Source of the DNA: Azonexus sp.
GTDB taxonomy: Bacteria > Pseudomonadota > Gammaproteobacteria > Burkholderiales > Rhodocyclaceae
Length of the DNA stretch: 57,039 nucleotides
Assembly (NCBI RefSeq): GCF_023150235.1
Contig: NZ_JAKLLH010000021.1
Span: forward strand, 1 to 57,039
Reading direction: 5' to 3'
The translations under genes and the position numbers were made by a program. Below are positions 43,470 through 52,000 of the stretch, piece by piece (the first letter of the stretch is position 1; the number at the start of each line of letters is the position of its first letter). A model generated the notes under the pieces. The model worked only from the letters and a program-made list of their open reading frames with translations. It was not told the DNA's origin and ran no database searches.

Positions 43470-45515
43470 ATGTTGGCATCGCTGACCCGGCTGCAGCGTT
43501 ACTACCTGTATTACACGGGCGGGTTCCTGCTGTTCGTCGCCGGGCTGGCGGTGCTCGAACGGCAGGGCATGCCTCCGCGCTGGATCGGCTACGCCTTCCT
43601 TTTCTTCACCATCTCGATGTACGGTGCCATCGGCATTTTCAGCCGGACCTCCGACGTTTCCGAATACTACGTCGCCGGGCGCCGTGTTCCCGCCTTCTTC
43701 AACGGCATGGCAACCGGTGCCGACTGGATGAGCGCCGCATCGTTCATGGGGCTGGCCGGCACCCTCTATCTCTCCGGCTTCCAAGGACTGGCCTACGTGA
43801 TTGGCTGGACCGGCGGCTTCGTTCTGGTTGCCCTGCTGCTAGCCCCCTACCTGCGCCGTTTCGGGCAATACACCATCCCGGATTTTCTCGGTGCGCGCTA
43901 CGGGGGCAACGGTGTCCGCCTGGTCGCCGTGGTGGCCGCCATTCTGGCCTCCTTTGTCTACGTCGTTGCCCAGATTTACGGCGTTGGCGTCATCACCAGC
44001 CGCTTCGTCAGCTTGCAATTCGAGATCGGCGTATTCGTCGGTCTCGCCGGCATCCTGGTCTGCTCCTTTCTCGGCGGCATGCGGGCAGTCACCTGGACGC
44101 AGGTCGCGCAATATTTGATCCTGATCGTCGCTTACGTCACGCCAGTGGCCATCCTCTCCTACAACGTCACCGGCAATCCTCTGCCGCAATTCGTCTATGG
44201 ACGGGTACTGGCACAGGTTGGCGAACTCGAAACCTCGCTGTTCAACAAACCCTCTGAGGTCGAGGTAAGACGGCTTTATCGCGAGCGAGCCGATCTTCAC
44301 GCACAAAAGATCATCAGCCTGCCGCACTCGCTCGACCATGAACGCGATCAACTCTCGGCACAGATCAACGCCCTGAAAAGCAGCGATGCCCAGATGAAGG
44401 ACATCGTCGCTCTCGAGCGACGGCTGCGCGATCTGCCACACGACCCCGAACAGGCGAAGGCACTCTGGGAAAATGCCATGTTCACGGCCGTTGACCGTAG
44501 TCAGGTGCCCATTCATCACGCCGAGGCCTTTCCCGGCGAAGATGAAAGGCAACAAATGGCGCAACGCATCAATTTCATTGCCCTCATTTTCTGCCTGACC
44601 ATCGGTACTGCCGCACTGCCGCATGTATTGATGCGCTACTACACCACGCCCAGCGTGCGCGAAGCGCGGGAGTCGGTTTTCTGGTCGCTGGTCTTCATTC
44701 TCCTGCTCTACATGACCGCACCGGCTTACGCGGTCTTCGCCAAGCACGAGGTATTGACGCATCTGGTTGAAATCCCGATTGCCAAGCTCCCCAGCTGGGT
44801 CGCCGCCTGGACCAAGGTCGGGCTCGTCAGCATCGAAGACATCAACGGCGATGGCATCCTGCAATTTGCCGAGCTGTCGCTCAATCCCGATGTAGTCGTG
44901 CTGGCAACACCGGAAATCGCCGGCATGCCCTACGTCGTTTCCGGCCTGGTCGCCGCCGGAGCGCTTGCCGCCGCACTCTCCACTGCCGATGGACTGCTGC
45001 TCACCATCACCGGAGCCCTGTCGCACGATGTCTATTACCGCATCATCCGCCCGGATGCTTCGACCCAACTGCGCCTGGTCATCTCGAAATCCCTGCTGCT
45101 GGTAGTTGCGGTACTCGCGGCCACGGTCGCGGCACAAAAGCCGGGCACCATCCTTTCCATGGTGGCCTGGGCCTTCTCGATCGCCGGTTCGGCTTTTTTC
45201 CCGGCACTGGTACTGGGTATTTTCTGGTCGCGGGCAACGCGGGCGGGGGCACTGAGCGGCATGCTGGTCGGCGTTTCCCTCACCCTCTATTACATTCTGC
45301 GCCTCGAGTTCAACAACCTTCCCTGGCTCGGCCTCAGCGGCATCAACATGCCCCCCTGGTTCCAGGTTCAATCAACGTCAGCCGGAGTTTTCGGCGTCCT
45401 GGCCGGTTTTGCCACCATCATTCTGGTCAGCCTGCTCACCCCCCCCGATGCCGGAGCCCAGGACTTTCTCGAACGTATCCGCCGGGTTGGCAAATACCGG
45501 GAAGAGCATGCCTGA
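43470..45515 (+). CDS. Sodium:solute symporter, VC_2705 type
   Basis: A 681-residue inner-membrane transporter of the SSS family with about 13 membrane segments (AFLFFTISMYGAIGIFSRTS, YYVAGRRVPAFFNGMATGAD, TIPDFLGARYGG). A large insertion at residues about 245-360 (VEVRRLYRERADLHAQ) is typical of the TIGR03648 group. Related to the acetate permease ActP; likely substrates are acetate or short organic acids, from context. The gene encoding its small DUF4212 subunit overlaps its stop by 8 bp. Confidence 0.93.
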   Translation: MLASLTRLQRYYLYYTGGFLLFVAGLAVLERQGMPPRWIGYAFLFFTISMYGAIGIFSRTSDVSEYYVAGRRVPAFFNGMATGADWMSAASFMGLAGTLYLSGFQGLAYVIGWTGGFVLVALLLAPYLRRFGQYTIPDFLGARYGGNGVRLVAVVAAILASFVYVVAQIYGVGVITSRFVSLQFEIGVFVGLAGILVCSFLGGMRAVTWTQVAQYLILIVAYVTPVAILSYNVTGNPLPQFVYGRVLAQVGELETSLFNKPSEVEVRRLYRERADLHAQKIISLPHSLDHERDQLSAQINALKSSDAQMKDIVALERRLRDLPHDPEQAKALWENAMFTAVDRSQVPIHHAEAFPGEDERQQMAQRINFIALIFCLTIGTAALPHVLMRYYTTPSVREARESVFWSLVFILLLYMTAPAYAVFAKHEVLTHLVEIPIAKLPSWVAAWTKVGLVSIEDINGDGILQFAELSLNPDVVVLATPEIAGMPYVVSGLVAAGALAAALSTADGLLLTITGALSHDVYYRIIRPDASTQLRLVISKSLLLVVAVLAATVAAQKPGTILSMVAWAFSIAGSAFFPALVLGIFWSRATRAGALSGMLVGVSLTLYYILRLEFNNLPWLGLSGINMPPWFQVQSTSAGVFGVLAGFATIILVSLLTPPDAGAQDFLERIRRVGKYREEHA

Positions 45516-45756
45516 AAACGATGCCTACTGGCGGCAGACCCGCCTTCTGACACTGCTGCTGCTCGGGCTCTGGATCCTGATCACCTTCGTGCTCGCCTGG
45601 TTTGCACAAGAAATCAACCGGATCGTCGTTTTCGGTTTTCCCCTGGGCTTCTACATGGATGCCCAAGGCGTATTGGCGCTCTATCTGGCCATCATCTGGT
45701 ATTACAACCGGCGCATGGCACAACTCGACCGCCACCACGGCATCGACGACGAGTAG
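45508..45756 (+). CDS. DUF4212 small subunit of the symporter
   Basis: An 82-residue protein with two membrane segments (LLTLLLLGLWILITFVLAWF, FYMDAQGVLALYLAIIWYYN), the RIVVFGFPLGFYMDAQGV loop and the YNRRMAQLD end of the TIGR03647 family. It overlaps the transporter gene, showing tight coupling. It presumably assembles with the symporter. Confidence 0.93.
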   Translation: MPENDAYWRQTRLLTLLLLGLWILITFVLAWFAQEINRIVVFGFPLGFYMDAQGVLALYLAIIWYYNRRMAQLDRHHGIDDE

Positions 45757-45763
45757 AAGAACG

Positions 45764-46039
45764 ATGCTTGCGTTCTGCCTGAGCGCCCTGCGCGCAGTCA
45801 TTGAACTCATGATCTGGAGTCTCCTGGCACAGGTCCTGCTGGCCCTCATCGCCGGCCGGCAGCGTCGGGAGAACGCGATTTACCGTTTTTTTTCCTTGCT
45901 CACTACCCCGCCCCGCCGACTGATGGCCTGCTGCCTGCCCACCAAGACCCCGACATGGCTATTGCCTCTGTTGACCTTTATCGCCCTGCTCGGCCTGTGG
46001 CTAGGACTGGCACTGGCGCGCAAGCTGCTTATCGGCTAG
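45764..46039 (+). CDS. Small membrane protein closing the symporter operon
   Basis: A 91-residue protein with two hydrophobic stretches (LRAVIELMIWSLLAQVLLAL and LLPLLTFIALLGLWLGLALA) and a central basic part (RQRRENAIYRFFSLLTTPPR). No family name is known to me. It starts 7 bp after the DUF4212 gene. Co-transcription suggests a role with the symporter. Confidence 0.75.
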   Translation: MLAFCLSALRAVIELMIWSLLAQVLLALIAGRQRRENAIYRFFSLLTTPPRRLMACCLPTKTPTWLLPLLTFIALLGLWLGLALARKLLIG

Positions 46040-46140
46040 AAATGCAATGGCAAAAGGCGCCATCCCCTTTCCGTTCGGACACTTTTACCTTGCCGAAAGC
46101 GGACAATACTAATTTGCTCTTACACACCGGCAGAAAATCC

Positions 46141-46169
46141 TTTACAAACGCTACAACACTCCCTATAAT
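46141..46169 (+). promoter_or_regulatory. Sigma-70 promoter of the tRNA cluster
   Basis: TTTACA (46141-46146), 17-bp spacer, TATAAT (46164-46169), then the GC-rich stretch GCGGCC typical of stringently controlled promoters. The first tRNA begins 15 bp downstream. Confidence 0.8.
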
Positions 46170-46184
46170 GCGGCCTTCTTTCGA

Positions 46185-46260
<76 letters not shown>

Positions 46261-46284
46261 AGAAAGAAATGTAGCTCAGTCCGG

Positions 46285-46360
46285 GTCCCCATCGTCTAGA
46301 GGCCTAGGACACCGCCCTTTCACGGCGGTAACCGGGGTTCGAATCCCCGTGGGGACGCCA
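46285..46360 (+). tRNA. tRNA-Glu(TTC), first copy
   Basis: 76 nt with encoded CCA. Acceptor GTCCCCA...TGGGGAC, anticodon loop CTTTCAC (TTC), T-loop GGTTCGAATCC. Confidence 0.97.
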
Positions 46361-46373
46361 AGCTTTTAAGTGC

Positions 46374-46450
46374 GGAGTGGTAGTTCAGTTGGTTAGAATA
46401 CCGGCCTGTCACGCCGGGGGTCGCGGGTTCGAGCCCCGTCCACTCCGCCA
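46374..46450 (+). tRNA. tRNA-Asp(GTC), first copy
   Basis: 77 nt with encoded CCA. Acceptor GGAGTGG/CCACTCC, anticodon GTC in CCTGTCACG, T-loop GGTTCGAGCC, discriminator G. Confidence 0.97.
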
Positions 46451-46522
46451 ACGATTTACGGGTTGCAGCGAAAACTGCTTTCCGGGTCGCAAGACCAAAA
46501 CGTAGTCTGGCTGTCTCCTCGT

Positions 46523-46598
<76 letters not shown>

Positions 46599-46629
46599 AG
46601 CGACCAGACTGCACCGTAGTTTTGTCCGG

Positions 46630-46705
46630 GTCCCCATCGTCTAGAGGCCTAGGACACCGCCCTTTCACGGCGGTAACCGGGGTTCGAATCCCCGTGGGGA
46701 CGCCA
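46630..46705 (+). tRNA. tRNA-Glu(TTC), second copy
   Basis: Identical in sequence to the copy at 46285-46360, including the preceding TCCGG. Confidence 0.97.
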
Positions 46706-46717
46706 AGCTTTAAGCGC

Positions 46718-46794
46718 GGAGTGGTAGTTCAGTTGGTTAGAATACCGGCCTGTCACGCCGGGGGTCGCGGGTTCGAGCCCCGTCCACTCCGCCA
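46718..46794 (+). tRNA. tRNA-Asp(GTC), second copy
   Basis: Identical to the copy at 46374-46450. The spacer to tRNA-Glu is nearly the same in both sets (AAGCTTTTAAGTGC and AAGCTTTAAGCGC). Confidence 0.97.
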
Positions 46795-46868
46795 ACCGTT
46801 TCAAAGCGCGCCGGGACGCCTGATTCCCGGTCGCAGGCAATCGCACCTGCAAGCAACGATCAAGATGC

Positions 46869-46945
46869 GGAGTGGTAGTTCAGTTGGTTAGAATACCGGC
46901 CTGTCACGCCGGGGGTCGCGGGTTCGAGCCCCGTCCACTCCGCCA
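46869..46945 (+). tRNA. tRNA-Asp(GTC), third copy
   Basis: Identical in sequence to the other two Asp genes. Last gene of the array. Confidence 0.97.
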
Positions 46946-46951
46946 GCTTCC

Positions 46952-46979
46952 AAAAGCCCTGATATTTCAGGGCTTTTTT
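46952..46979 (+). terminator. Terminator of the tRNA array
   Basis: AAAAGCCCTGA-TATT-TCAGGGCTTTT hairpin ending in a T6 run, 6 bp after the last tRNA. Confidence 0.92.
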
Positions 46980-47114
46980 CATTTCTCCACGCGCTTCGAC
47001 CCAACCCGCACCGGGACCAGCAGCGGAGATTCCGCACGTTGACGGCAAGTTGACAGCACGTTTCGGTTATAATCGGCGGTTTAGTCGACCAGTTTCTGCC
47101 GGGAGCTTGATTTG

Positions 47115-48716
47115 ATGCTTGACCGCAACCTGCTGCTCGCCGTTCGGCGCCTTGCCCTAACCGGTGCCGGACTGACGCTGATCGGCTTGAGCAGCCTCGC
47201 CGCCGCCGAAGAACTGCCCGCTGCCCCGAACGCCGTCTTTCCGCTCCTATCGCTGCTTTCGCCCTCAGTGGTGACGCCGGGCGAAGTGGCTCCGGGTGAG
47301 GCCCTGACCACGCAGGAACTCAAGGCCGCGCCGCAACTGCGCCGCACCATCGACCTGACCAGTGAACAGGACAGCCTGTGGTCCCGACTGCGCAACGGCT
47401 TTGCGATGAACAACCTGGGCGACGATCTGACCCTGCATTACCAGCAGTGGTATCAAAACCGCCCGGATGCGCTGCGTCGGATGGTCGACCGTGCCCGCCC
47501 CTACCTGCACCACATCGTCGAGGAACTCGAAGCGCGTGGCATGCCGACCGAACTGGCGCTGCTGCCGATGGTCGAGAGCTCGTTCAACCCGATGGCCTAT
47601 TCGCGCGCACATGCTTCCGGGCTGTGGCAATTCATTCCCGCCACCGGCAAGCGTTTCAATCTCGAACAAAGCTGGTGGCAGGACCAGCGCCGCGACGTGC
47701 TGGCCTCGACCGGCGCCGCGCTCGACTACCTGCAAACCATCTACGAGATGCATGGTGACTGGCACCTGGCGCTGGCCTCGTACAATTGGGGCGAAGGCGC
47801 GGTCAAGAAAGCAATCGAGAAAAACCAGGCGCGCGGCTTGCCGACCGATTACGCCAGCCTCAACATGCCGCCGGAGACCCGCCACTACGTACCCAAGCTG
47901 CAGGCGCTCAAGAATATTTTCGGCAACCCGGCCCTGCTCGCCCAACTCGGCATCCCGGAAATCGCCAACCGGGCCTATTTCGCGACCCTCGAAGCACCGC
48001 GGGCGATGGACATCAAGACCGCCGCCCGGCTGGCCGGGATGAGCACCGAGGAATTCGTCCGCCTCAACCCGGCGCACAACCGCCCGGTGATCAAGCCGGA
48101 AACGCCGCTGGTGATCCCGGCCGACAAGCTCGACACCTTCCGCAGCAATCTCGAAAACAACCAGGCACCGCTCTCCGAGTGGCAAGCCTATACGCTGAAA
48201 TCCGGCGAGCGTCTCGACCAGATCGCCAACCGCTTCGGCATCCGTCTCTCCGACCTGCAGCAGGTCAACAGCCTGCCCGGCAAGATCCGCCTCGGCGCCG
48301 GCTCGACCCTGCTGGTTCCGGCCGGCGAAGGCAGCGAGGACGTCTCGCGTTACATGAAGGCACCGGCACTGCCGCAGATCGTCGAACCCGAACCGGTGGT
48401 CCGCCAGGCCAAGGGCGGCAAGACGGGCAAAGGCGGCGACAAGTTCGCCAGCCGTGAATTGACCAGCCGCGATGGCGGCAAGGGCAAGGGCAAGGGCGGG
48501 AAAGCGCTGCAAGCCGCTCGCCAGGACACTGGCGGCAAGGCGGCCAAACAGCTCGCTGCCGCCGCTGGCAAGAACAGCGGCAAAACCGCCGGCATGCAGG
48601 CCCGCAACGACAGCCGGGCCGCTACGGCCAAGGCAGCTCCCGCCCCCAAGCAGGCCAGCGGCAAGAGCCCCGCCCCGGCCAAGGTTGCCAAGTCGGGCAA
48701 CGGCCGCCGCGGCTGA
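47115..48716 (+). CDS. mltD: Membrane-bound lytic murein transglycosylase D
   Basis: A 533-residue envelope enzyme that cleaves peptidoglycan to anhydromuropeptides. The N-terminal signal region is LLAVRRLALTGAGLTLIGL; no clear lipobox Cys is seen. The SLT domain has catalytic E154 (VESSFNPMAYSRAHASGLWQ) and LALASYNWGEGAVKKAIEKN. One LysM repeat lies at about 360-405 (YTLKSGERLDQIANRFGI), fewer than in many MltD proteins. The last 95 residues are a Lys/Gly/Ala-rich tail. GGGAG precedes the ATG, and a TATAAT at 47068 may be the -10 box. Confidence 0.94.
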   Translation: MLDRNLLLAVRRLALTGAGLTLIGLSSLAAAEELPAAPNAVFPLLSLLSPSVVTPGEVAPGEALTTQELKAAPQLRRTIDLTSEQDSLWSRLRNGFAMNNLGDDLTLHYQQWYQNRPDALRRMVDRARPYLHHIVEELEARGMPTELALLPMVESSFNPMAYSRAHASGLWQFIPATGKRFNLEQSWWQDQRRDVLASTGAALDYLQTIYEMHGDWHLALASYNWGEGAVKKAIEKNQARGLPTDYASLNMPPETRHYVPKLQALKNIFGNPALLAQLGIPEIANRAYFATLEAPRAMDIKTAARLAGMSTEEFVRLNPAHNRPVIKPETPLVIPADKLDTFRSNLENNQAPLSEWQAYTLKSGERLDQIANRFGIRLSDLQQVNSLPGKIRLGAGSTLLVPAGEGSEDVSRYMKAPALPQIVEPEPVVRQAKGGKTGKGGDKFASRELTSRDGGKGKGKGGKALQAARQDTGGKAAKQLAAAAGKNSGKTAGMQARNDSRAATAKAAPAPKQASGKSPAPAKVAKSGNGRRG

Positions 48717-48736
48717 GGCTACCGCCCTTATCTCGC

Positions 48737-48762
48737 ACGGGCCGGCCTGCGCCGGCCCGTTT
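48737..48762 (+). terminator. Hairpin after mltD
   Basis: A perfect 10-bp stem ACGGGCCGGC-CTGC-GCCGGCCCGT followed by TTGC, a short T-run. Likely terminator. Confidence 0.65.
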
Positions 48763-48810
48763 GCATTGCAGCCCCGCCAGCCGGCGACCATCGTCGGTTT
48801 TTCGCTGTTT

Positions 48811-48826
48811 TCACGGTCGACCGTGA
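48811..48826. repeat. Palindromic repeat TCACGGTCGACCGTGA, copy 5
   Basis: An exact 16-bp copy in the mltD downstream region, with GGTTTTTCGC on the left. The rest of the interval to 48999 shows no gene. Confidence 0.9.
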
Positions 48827-48999
48827 CAAGCCGCCAAAACCGCCGAAGACCGTCCCACAGGCCCGGTCGAGCGGCATCCCGGATTCGTAAGGCCAGATCG
48901 GAATTGAGGTTTGCAGCAAAATTGCCGCATCGGCAAAAGCCCAAGCGGCGGGATGCTTGCGGCACATGGTCGGGGAGTGCCGCCCCCGGCAGTTTCTTC

Positions 49000-49236
49000 T
49001 CAGGTAGCCGTAACGGCCCGGCGCCATACTGTTCGACGCCCCACAGTGCGTGCCTCCAACTCGCCGCCGGCGGCCAGCCGTTCAAGTGCGGCCAGCGTCA
49101 CCTCAGGAGATTCCTCGCCGCCTGCCCAATTGATCCACCAGTGATGGATTCCTTCCAAAGTATCCGCTGCCTGCGGCCGGGCCGCCAGGTAAGCGCGAAT
49201 CTGTTGCACCACTTGTTCGATTGCTTGCTCGTCCAT
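49000..49236 (-). CDS. Conserved-looking small protein, function unknown
   Basis: A 78-residue acidic/helical protein. The ATG at 49236 has GGGAGGTTC upstream, a good ribosome-binding site. Central IHHWWINWAGGEESPEVTLA and a C-terminal ALERLAAGGELEARTVGRRTVWR resemble a small winged-helix ending (helix, then a basic beta wing). No name comes to mind. It stands alone between mltD and the ABC operon, separated from the latter by 102 bp on the same strand. Confidence 0.65.
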   Translation of the reverse strand: MDEQAIEQVVQQIRAYLAARPQAADTLEGIHHWWINWAGGEESPEVTLAALERLAAGGELEARTVGRRTVWRRAVTAT

Positions 49237-49338
49237 CGCTGAACCTCCCGAATTTCATTGCGGCATTTTGCCGCAAACTGCCGGCCGGCACCGATTCGCC
49301 GACGGCTCGGCAAGCTGGCCGTCGGTCGGCGTGGTTTT

Positions 49339-51363
49339 TTACGCGAAGTGGCAGTGGACCGTGTGCGTCGTCGACACCGACTGCGCCGGCGGGTATTCCT
49401 CCCGGCAGCGCGGCGCCGCCAGCGGGCAGCGCGGGTGGAAGTGGCAGCCGCGCGGCGGTTGCGCCGGCGACGGGGTTTCGCCCGGTAAATGCGGCGCCGC
49501 CCGGCCGGCCTCCAGACGCGGCTGCGGCACCGCCGCGAGCAGCGCGCGGGTGTAGGGATGACGCGGCGCGCGCAGGATCTCGTCGGCCTGCCCGGCCTCG
49601 ACGATGCGCCCGAGGTACATCACCGCGATATCGTGGGCGAGATACTCGACCACCGCGAAATTGTGCGTGATGAACAGGTAGGCAACGCCCAGTTCGGCCT
49701 GCAGCGCCTTGAGCAGGTTGAGAATCTGCGCCTGCACCGAAACGTCGAGCGCCGAAGTCGGCTCGTCGCAGACCAGCACCTGCGGCTGCACCGCCAGCGC
49801 GCGGGCAATTGCGATCCGCTGGCGCTGGCCGCCGGAAAATTCGTGCGGATAGCGCCCGGCAGCAGCGGCCGGCAAGCCGACCTGCTGCAGCAAGGCGGCA
49901 ACCGCCGCTGCCCGCTGTTCCGCCCGCGCCTTCTCCCCCACGCCACCGCCCTCGCTGCCCAGCGCCAGCATCCCCTCGGCGATGATTTCGCCGACACGCA
50001 GGCGCGGGTTGAGCGAAGCGAACGGGTCCTGGAAGACCATCTGCAGTTGCCGCCGCGCCGAGCGCAGCGCGCGGCCGCCAAGGCCGACCAGTTCCAAGTC
50101 GCCGAGCCGCACCGAACCGGCCGTCGGCGGCTGCAGTTGCAGCAGCGCCTTGCTGACCGTGGTCTTGCCGCAGCCGGACTCGCCGACCAGTGCCAGAGTG
50201 CGCCCCGGCGAAATCGCCAGGGAAACGCCGTCGACCGCGTAAACCTGGCCGACGGTGCGCTGCAGCAAGCCCTTGCGGATCGGGAAATGCACTTTCAGGT
50301 CGCGCACCGTCAGGCACGGCGCCGGCCCGACGGGCGTGGTTTCGCCGCCAGCCGGAGGCGTCGGGGGCAGCGCCGCCGTCCCCTGCCAGTGGCAACGGAC
50401 ACGGTGCCCGGGCGCGACCTCGCGCCATTCCGGCGCCTGTTCGCGGCAACGCGGCATCGCCTGCGGGCAACGCTCGGCAAAGCGGCAGCCGGGCGGCATC
50501 GCGTCGAGCCCCGGCACCTGCCCCGGTATCGTCTGTAAAGGCCGGCCGCGCCGCGCGGCATCGGGCAAGGCGGCAAACAAGGCCTGGCTGTAGGGATGGC
50601 GCGGGGCGGTGAAGAAGTCGGCGCGGGGTGCGATTTCGACCAGCTCGCCGGCGTACATCACGCCGATCCGCTGCGCCATCCGCGCGACCACGCCGAGGTC
50701 ATGGGTGATCAGCAGCATCGCCATGCCACGGTCGACCTGCACTTGCGCCAATAAATCGAGAATCTGCGCCTGCACGGTGACGTCGAGCGCGGTTGTCGGT
50801 TCGTCGGCGATCAGCACCTGCGGCTCGCCGGCCAGCGCCATCGCGATCATCACCCGCTGCTTCATGCCGCCCGACAGCTGGAAGGGATACTCGTCGAGCC
50901 GCCGCACGGGGTCGGCAATCCCGACCTGGCGCAGCAATTCCCGCATCCGCTCGCGTAGCCCTTCACGCAACTGCGCACGGCCAGCGCCGGCCAGATCGGG
51001 ATGCCGCGCCAGCACCTCGCCGATCTGCTCGCCGACACTCAGCACCGGATTGAGGCTGGTCGCCGGCTCCTGGAAGATCATCGCCAGCTGCCGCCCGCGC
51101 AGCTCGCGCATCGCGGTCTCCGGCGCGCTCAACAGCTCCTCGCCAGCCAGCCGCACCGAGCCGCCGAGCACCCGCCCGGCCGCCGGCAAGAGGCGCAGCA
51201 AGGCCTGCGCGGTGACCGACTTGCCGCAGCCGGACTCGCCGAGCAGGGCAAAGGTTTCGCCGGCCGCAAGCGAAAAAGAGACCGACTCGACCGCGACCTG
51301 CAGGCTGCGGCCGGTGGCAAAGCCAAGGCGGAGATTTTTGACTTCGAGTAGCACAGTTAACAC
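49339..51363 (-). CDS. Double-ATPase subunit of a peptide-type ABC importer (YejF-like)
   Basis: A 674-residue protein of two fused nucleotide-binding domains, each with an oligopeptide-type C-terminal extension. NBD1: GESGCGKS (Walker A), LSGGMKQR (signature), [13 protein letters not shown] (Walker B). NBD2 from about residue 365: [29 protein letters not shown]. Both have the Cys-containing iron-sulfur-like tails ([17 protein letters not shown] and [18 protein letters not shown]). It energises peptide uptake with the permeases at 53320-55853. The start is unclear: GTG codons at 51363 and 51354 exist, but neither has a ribosome-binding site. A two-gene insert separates it from the permeases. 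Confidence 0.92.
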   Translation of the reverse strand: MLTVLLEVKNLRLGFATGRSLQVAVESVSFSLAAGETFALLGESGCGKSVTAQALLRLLPAAGRVLGGSVRLAGEELLSAPETAMRELRGRQLAMIFQEPATSLNPVLSVGEQIGEVLARHPDLAGAGRAQLREGLRERMRELLRQVGIADPVRRLDEYPFQLSGGMKQRVMIAMALAGEPQVLIADEPTTALDVTVQAQILDLLAQVQVDRGMAMLLITHDLGVVARMAQRIGVMYAGELVEIAPRADFFTAPRHPYSQALFAALPDAARRGRPLQTIPGQVPGLDAMPPGCRFAERCPQAMPRCREQAPEWREVAPGHRVRCHWQGTAALPPTPPAGGETTPVGPAPCLTVRDLKVHFPIRKGLLQRTVGQVYAVDGVSLAISPGRTLALVGESGCGKTTVSKALLQLQPPTAGSVRLGDLELVGLGGRALRSARRQLQMVFQDPFASLNPRLRVGEIIAEGMLALGSEGGGVGEKARAEQRAAAVAALLQQVGLPAAAAGRYPHEFSGGQRQRIAIARALAVQPQVLVCDEPTSALDVSVQAQILNLLKALQAELGVAYLFITHNFAVVEYLAHDIAVMYLGRIVEAGQADEILRAPRHPYTRALLAAVPQPRLEAGRAAPHLPGETPSPAQPPRGCHFHPRCPLAAPRCREEYPPAQSVSTTHTVHCHFA

Positions 51364-51400
51364 TGGAATCGGTTACGCAAGGGCAAGGCGCCAACTATGC

Positions 51401-52000
51401 TCATAGCAAGCCCTGACGATGAGCCTCAGACCAGACAAAGGGAGACTTTCTCTTCAGAAAGTCAGCAGACAATTGATATTCAAGGTATTCCTGATACCAG
51501 AGGGCACGTAGATCACGGCACGGCGCATCGTCCAGACCAAGCCGTTCAATCGTTTCTTCCACCAGGCGCATTGGGCGAGCCTCCAGCTCTGGATTGGGGT
51601 AGATGTGCCCGGTAGAAAGCTGTAACCGGAACAAATCGCGGGCGAGACAAAACGGGTCCAGCACATCGCTGTATTCGCGTTTTCGACTATTCATTATCGA
51701 GCATGCCAGTCGATAGTTATGCCACTCGTAGGACAACCCGGCATCACTTGATTTGGCAATAAAATGGTCGACACTGCAGCCCCCCGTCACGCGTTCAATA
51801 AAAACGCCAAGGTATGCGCAAACCCCGCCATATGCCTGATGCAAGTCAGTCAGACAGGCACGCCAATAGGGGTTAATCGAGGCATTCGGCGGCAAGGGTT
51901 GATCGAGTTGAATCCCTTTCTGACGAAGATGAGCCAAGCCTTTCTGGCGTACCTTATGATCAAAATCAGCAGGTTCTCGCTGCTCAGCTACAGGAATCAT
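51401..52000 (-). CDS. HNH-type nuclease of a Septu-like system (PtuB-like)
   Basis: A 199-residue protein. The HNH core is SVDHFIAKS (H79) and YEWHNYRLACSIMNSRKREY (N95 and N104), preceded by GGVCAYLGVFIE, where related enzymes have CxYC. This layout matches PtuB-type and similar phage-defence HNH nucleases. The ATG at 52000 overlaps the ATPase stop in an ATGA, so I prefer it to a GTG at 52009. Known Septu systems pair such a nuclease with an ATPase to stop phages, by DNA or RNA cleavage; here that is by analogy. AT-richer than the ABC genes on both sides. Confidence 0.82.
   Translation of the reverse strand: MIPVAEQREPADFDHKVRQKGLAHLRQKGIQLDQPLPPNASINPYWRACLTDLHQAYGGVCAYLGVFIERVTGGCSVDHFIAKSSDAGLSYEWHNYRLACSIMNSRKREYSDVLDPFCLARDLFRLQLSTGHIYPNPELEARPMRLVEETIERLGLDDAPCRDLRALWYQEYLEYQLSADFLKRKSPFVWSEAHRQGLL

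Noticed and set aside
47039-47073. A full sigma-70 promoter for mltD
   Set aside because: TATAAT is present, but the two TTGAC words lie 12 and 23 bp away, neither at a workable spacing. Only the -10 is noted.
49103-50470. A 455-codon minus-strand frame overlapping the ABC ATPase gene in another frame
   Set aside because: The overlapping frame encodes two complete ABC ATPase domains with all motifs; this one has none.
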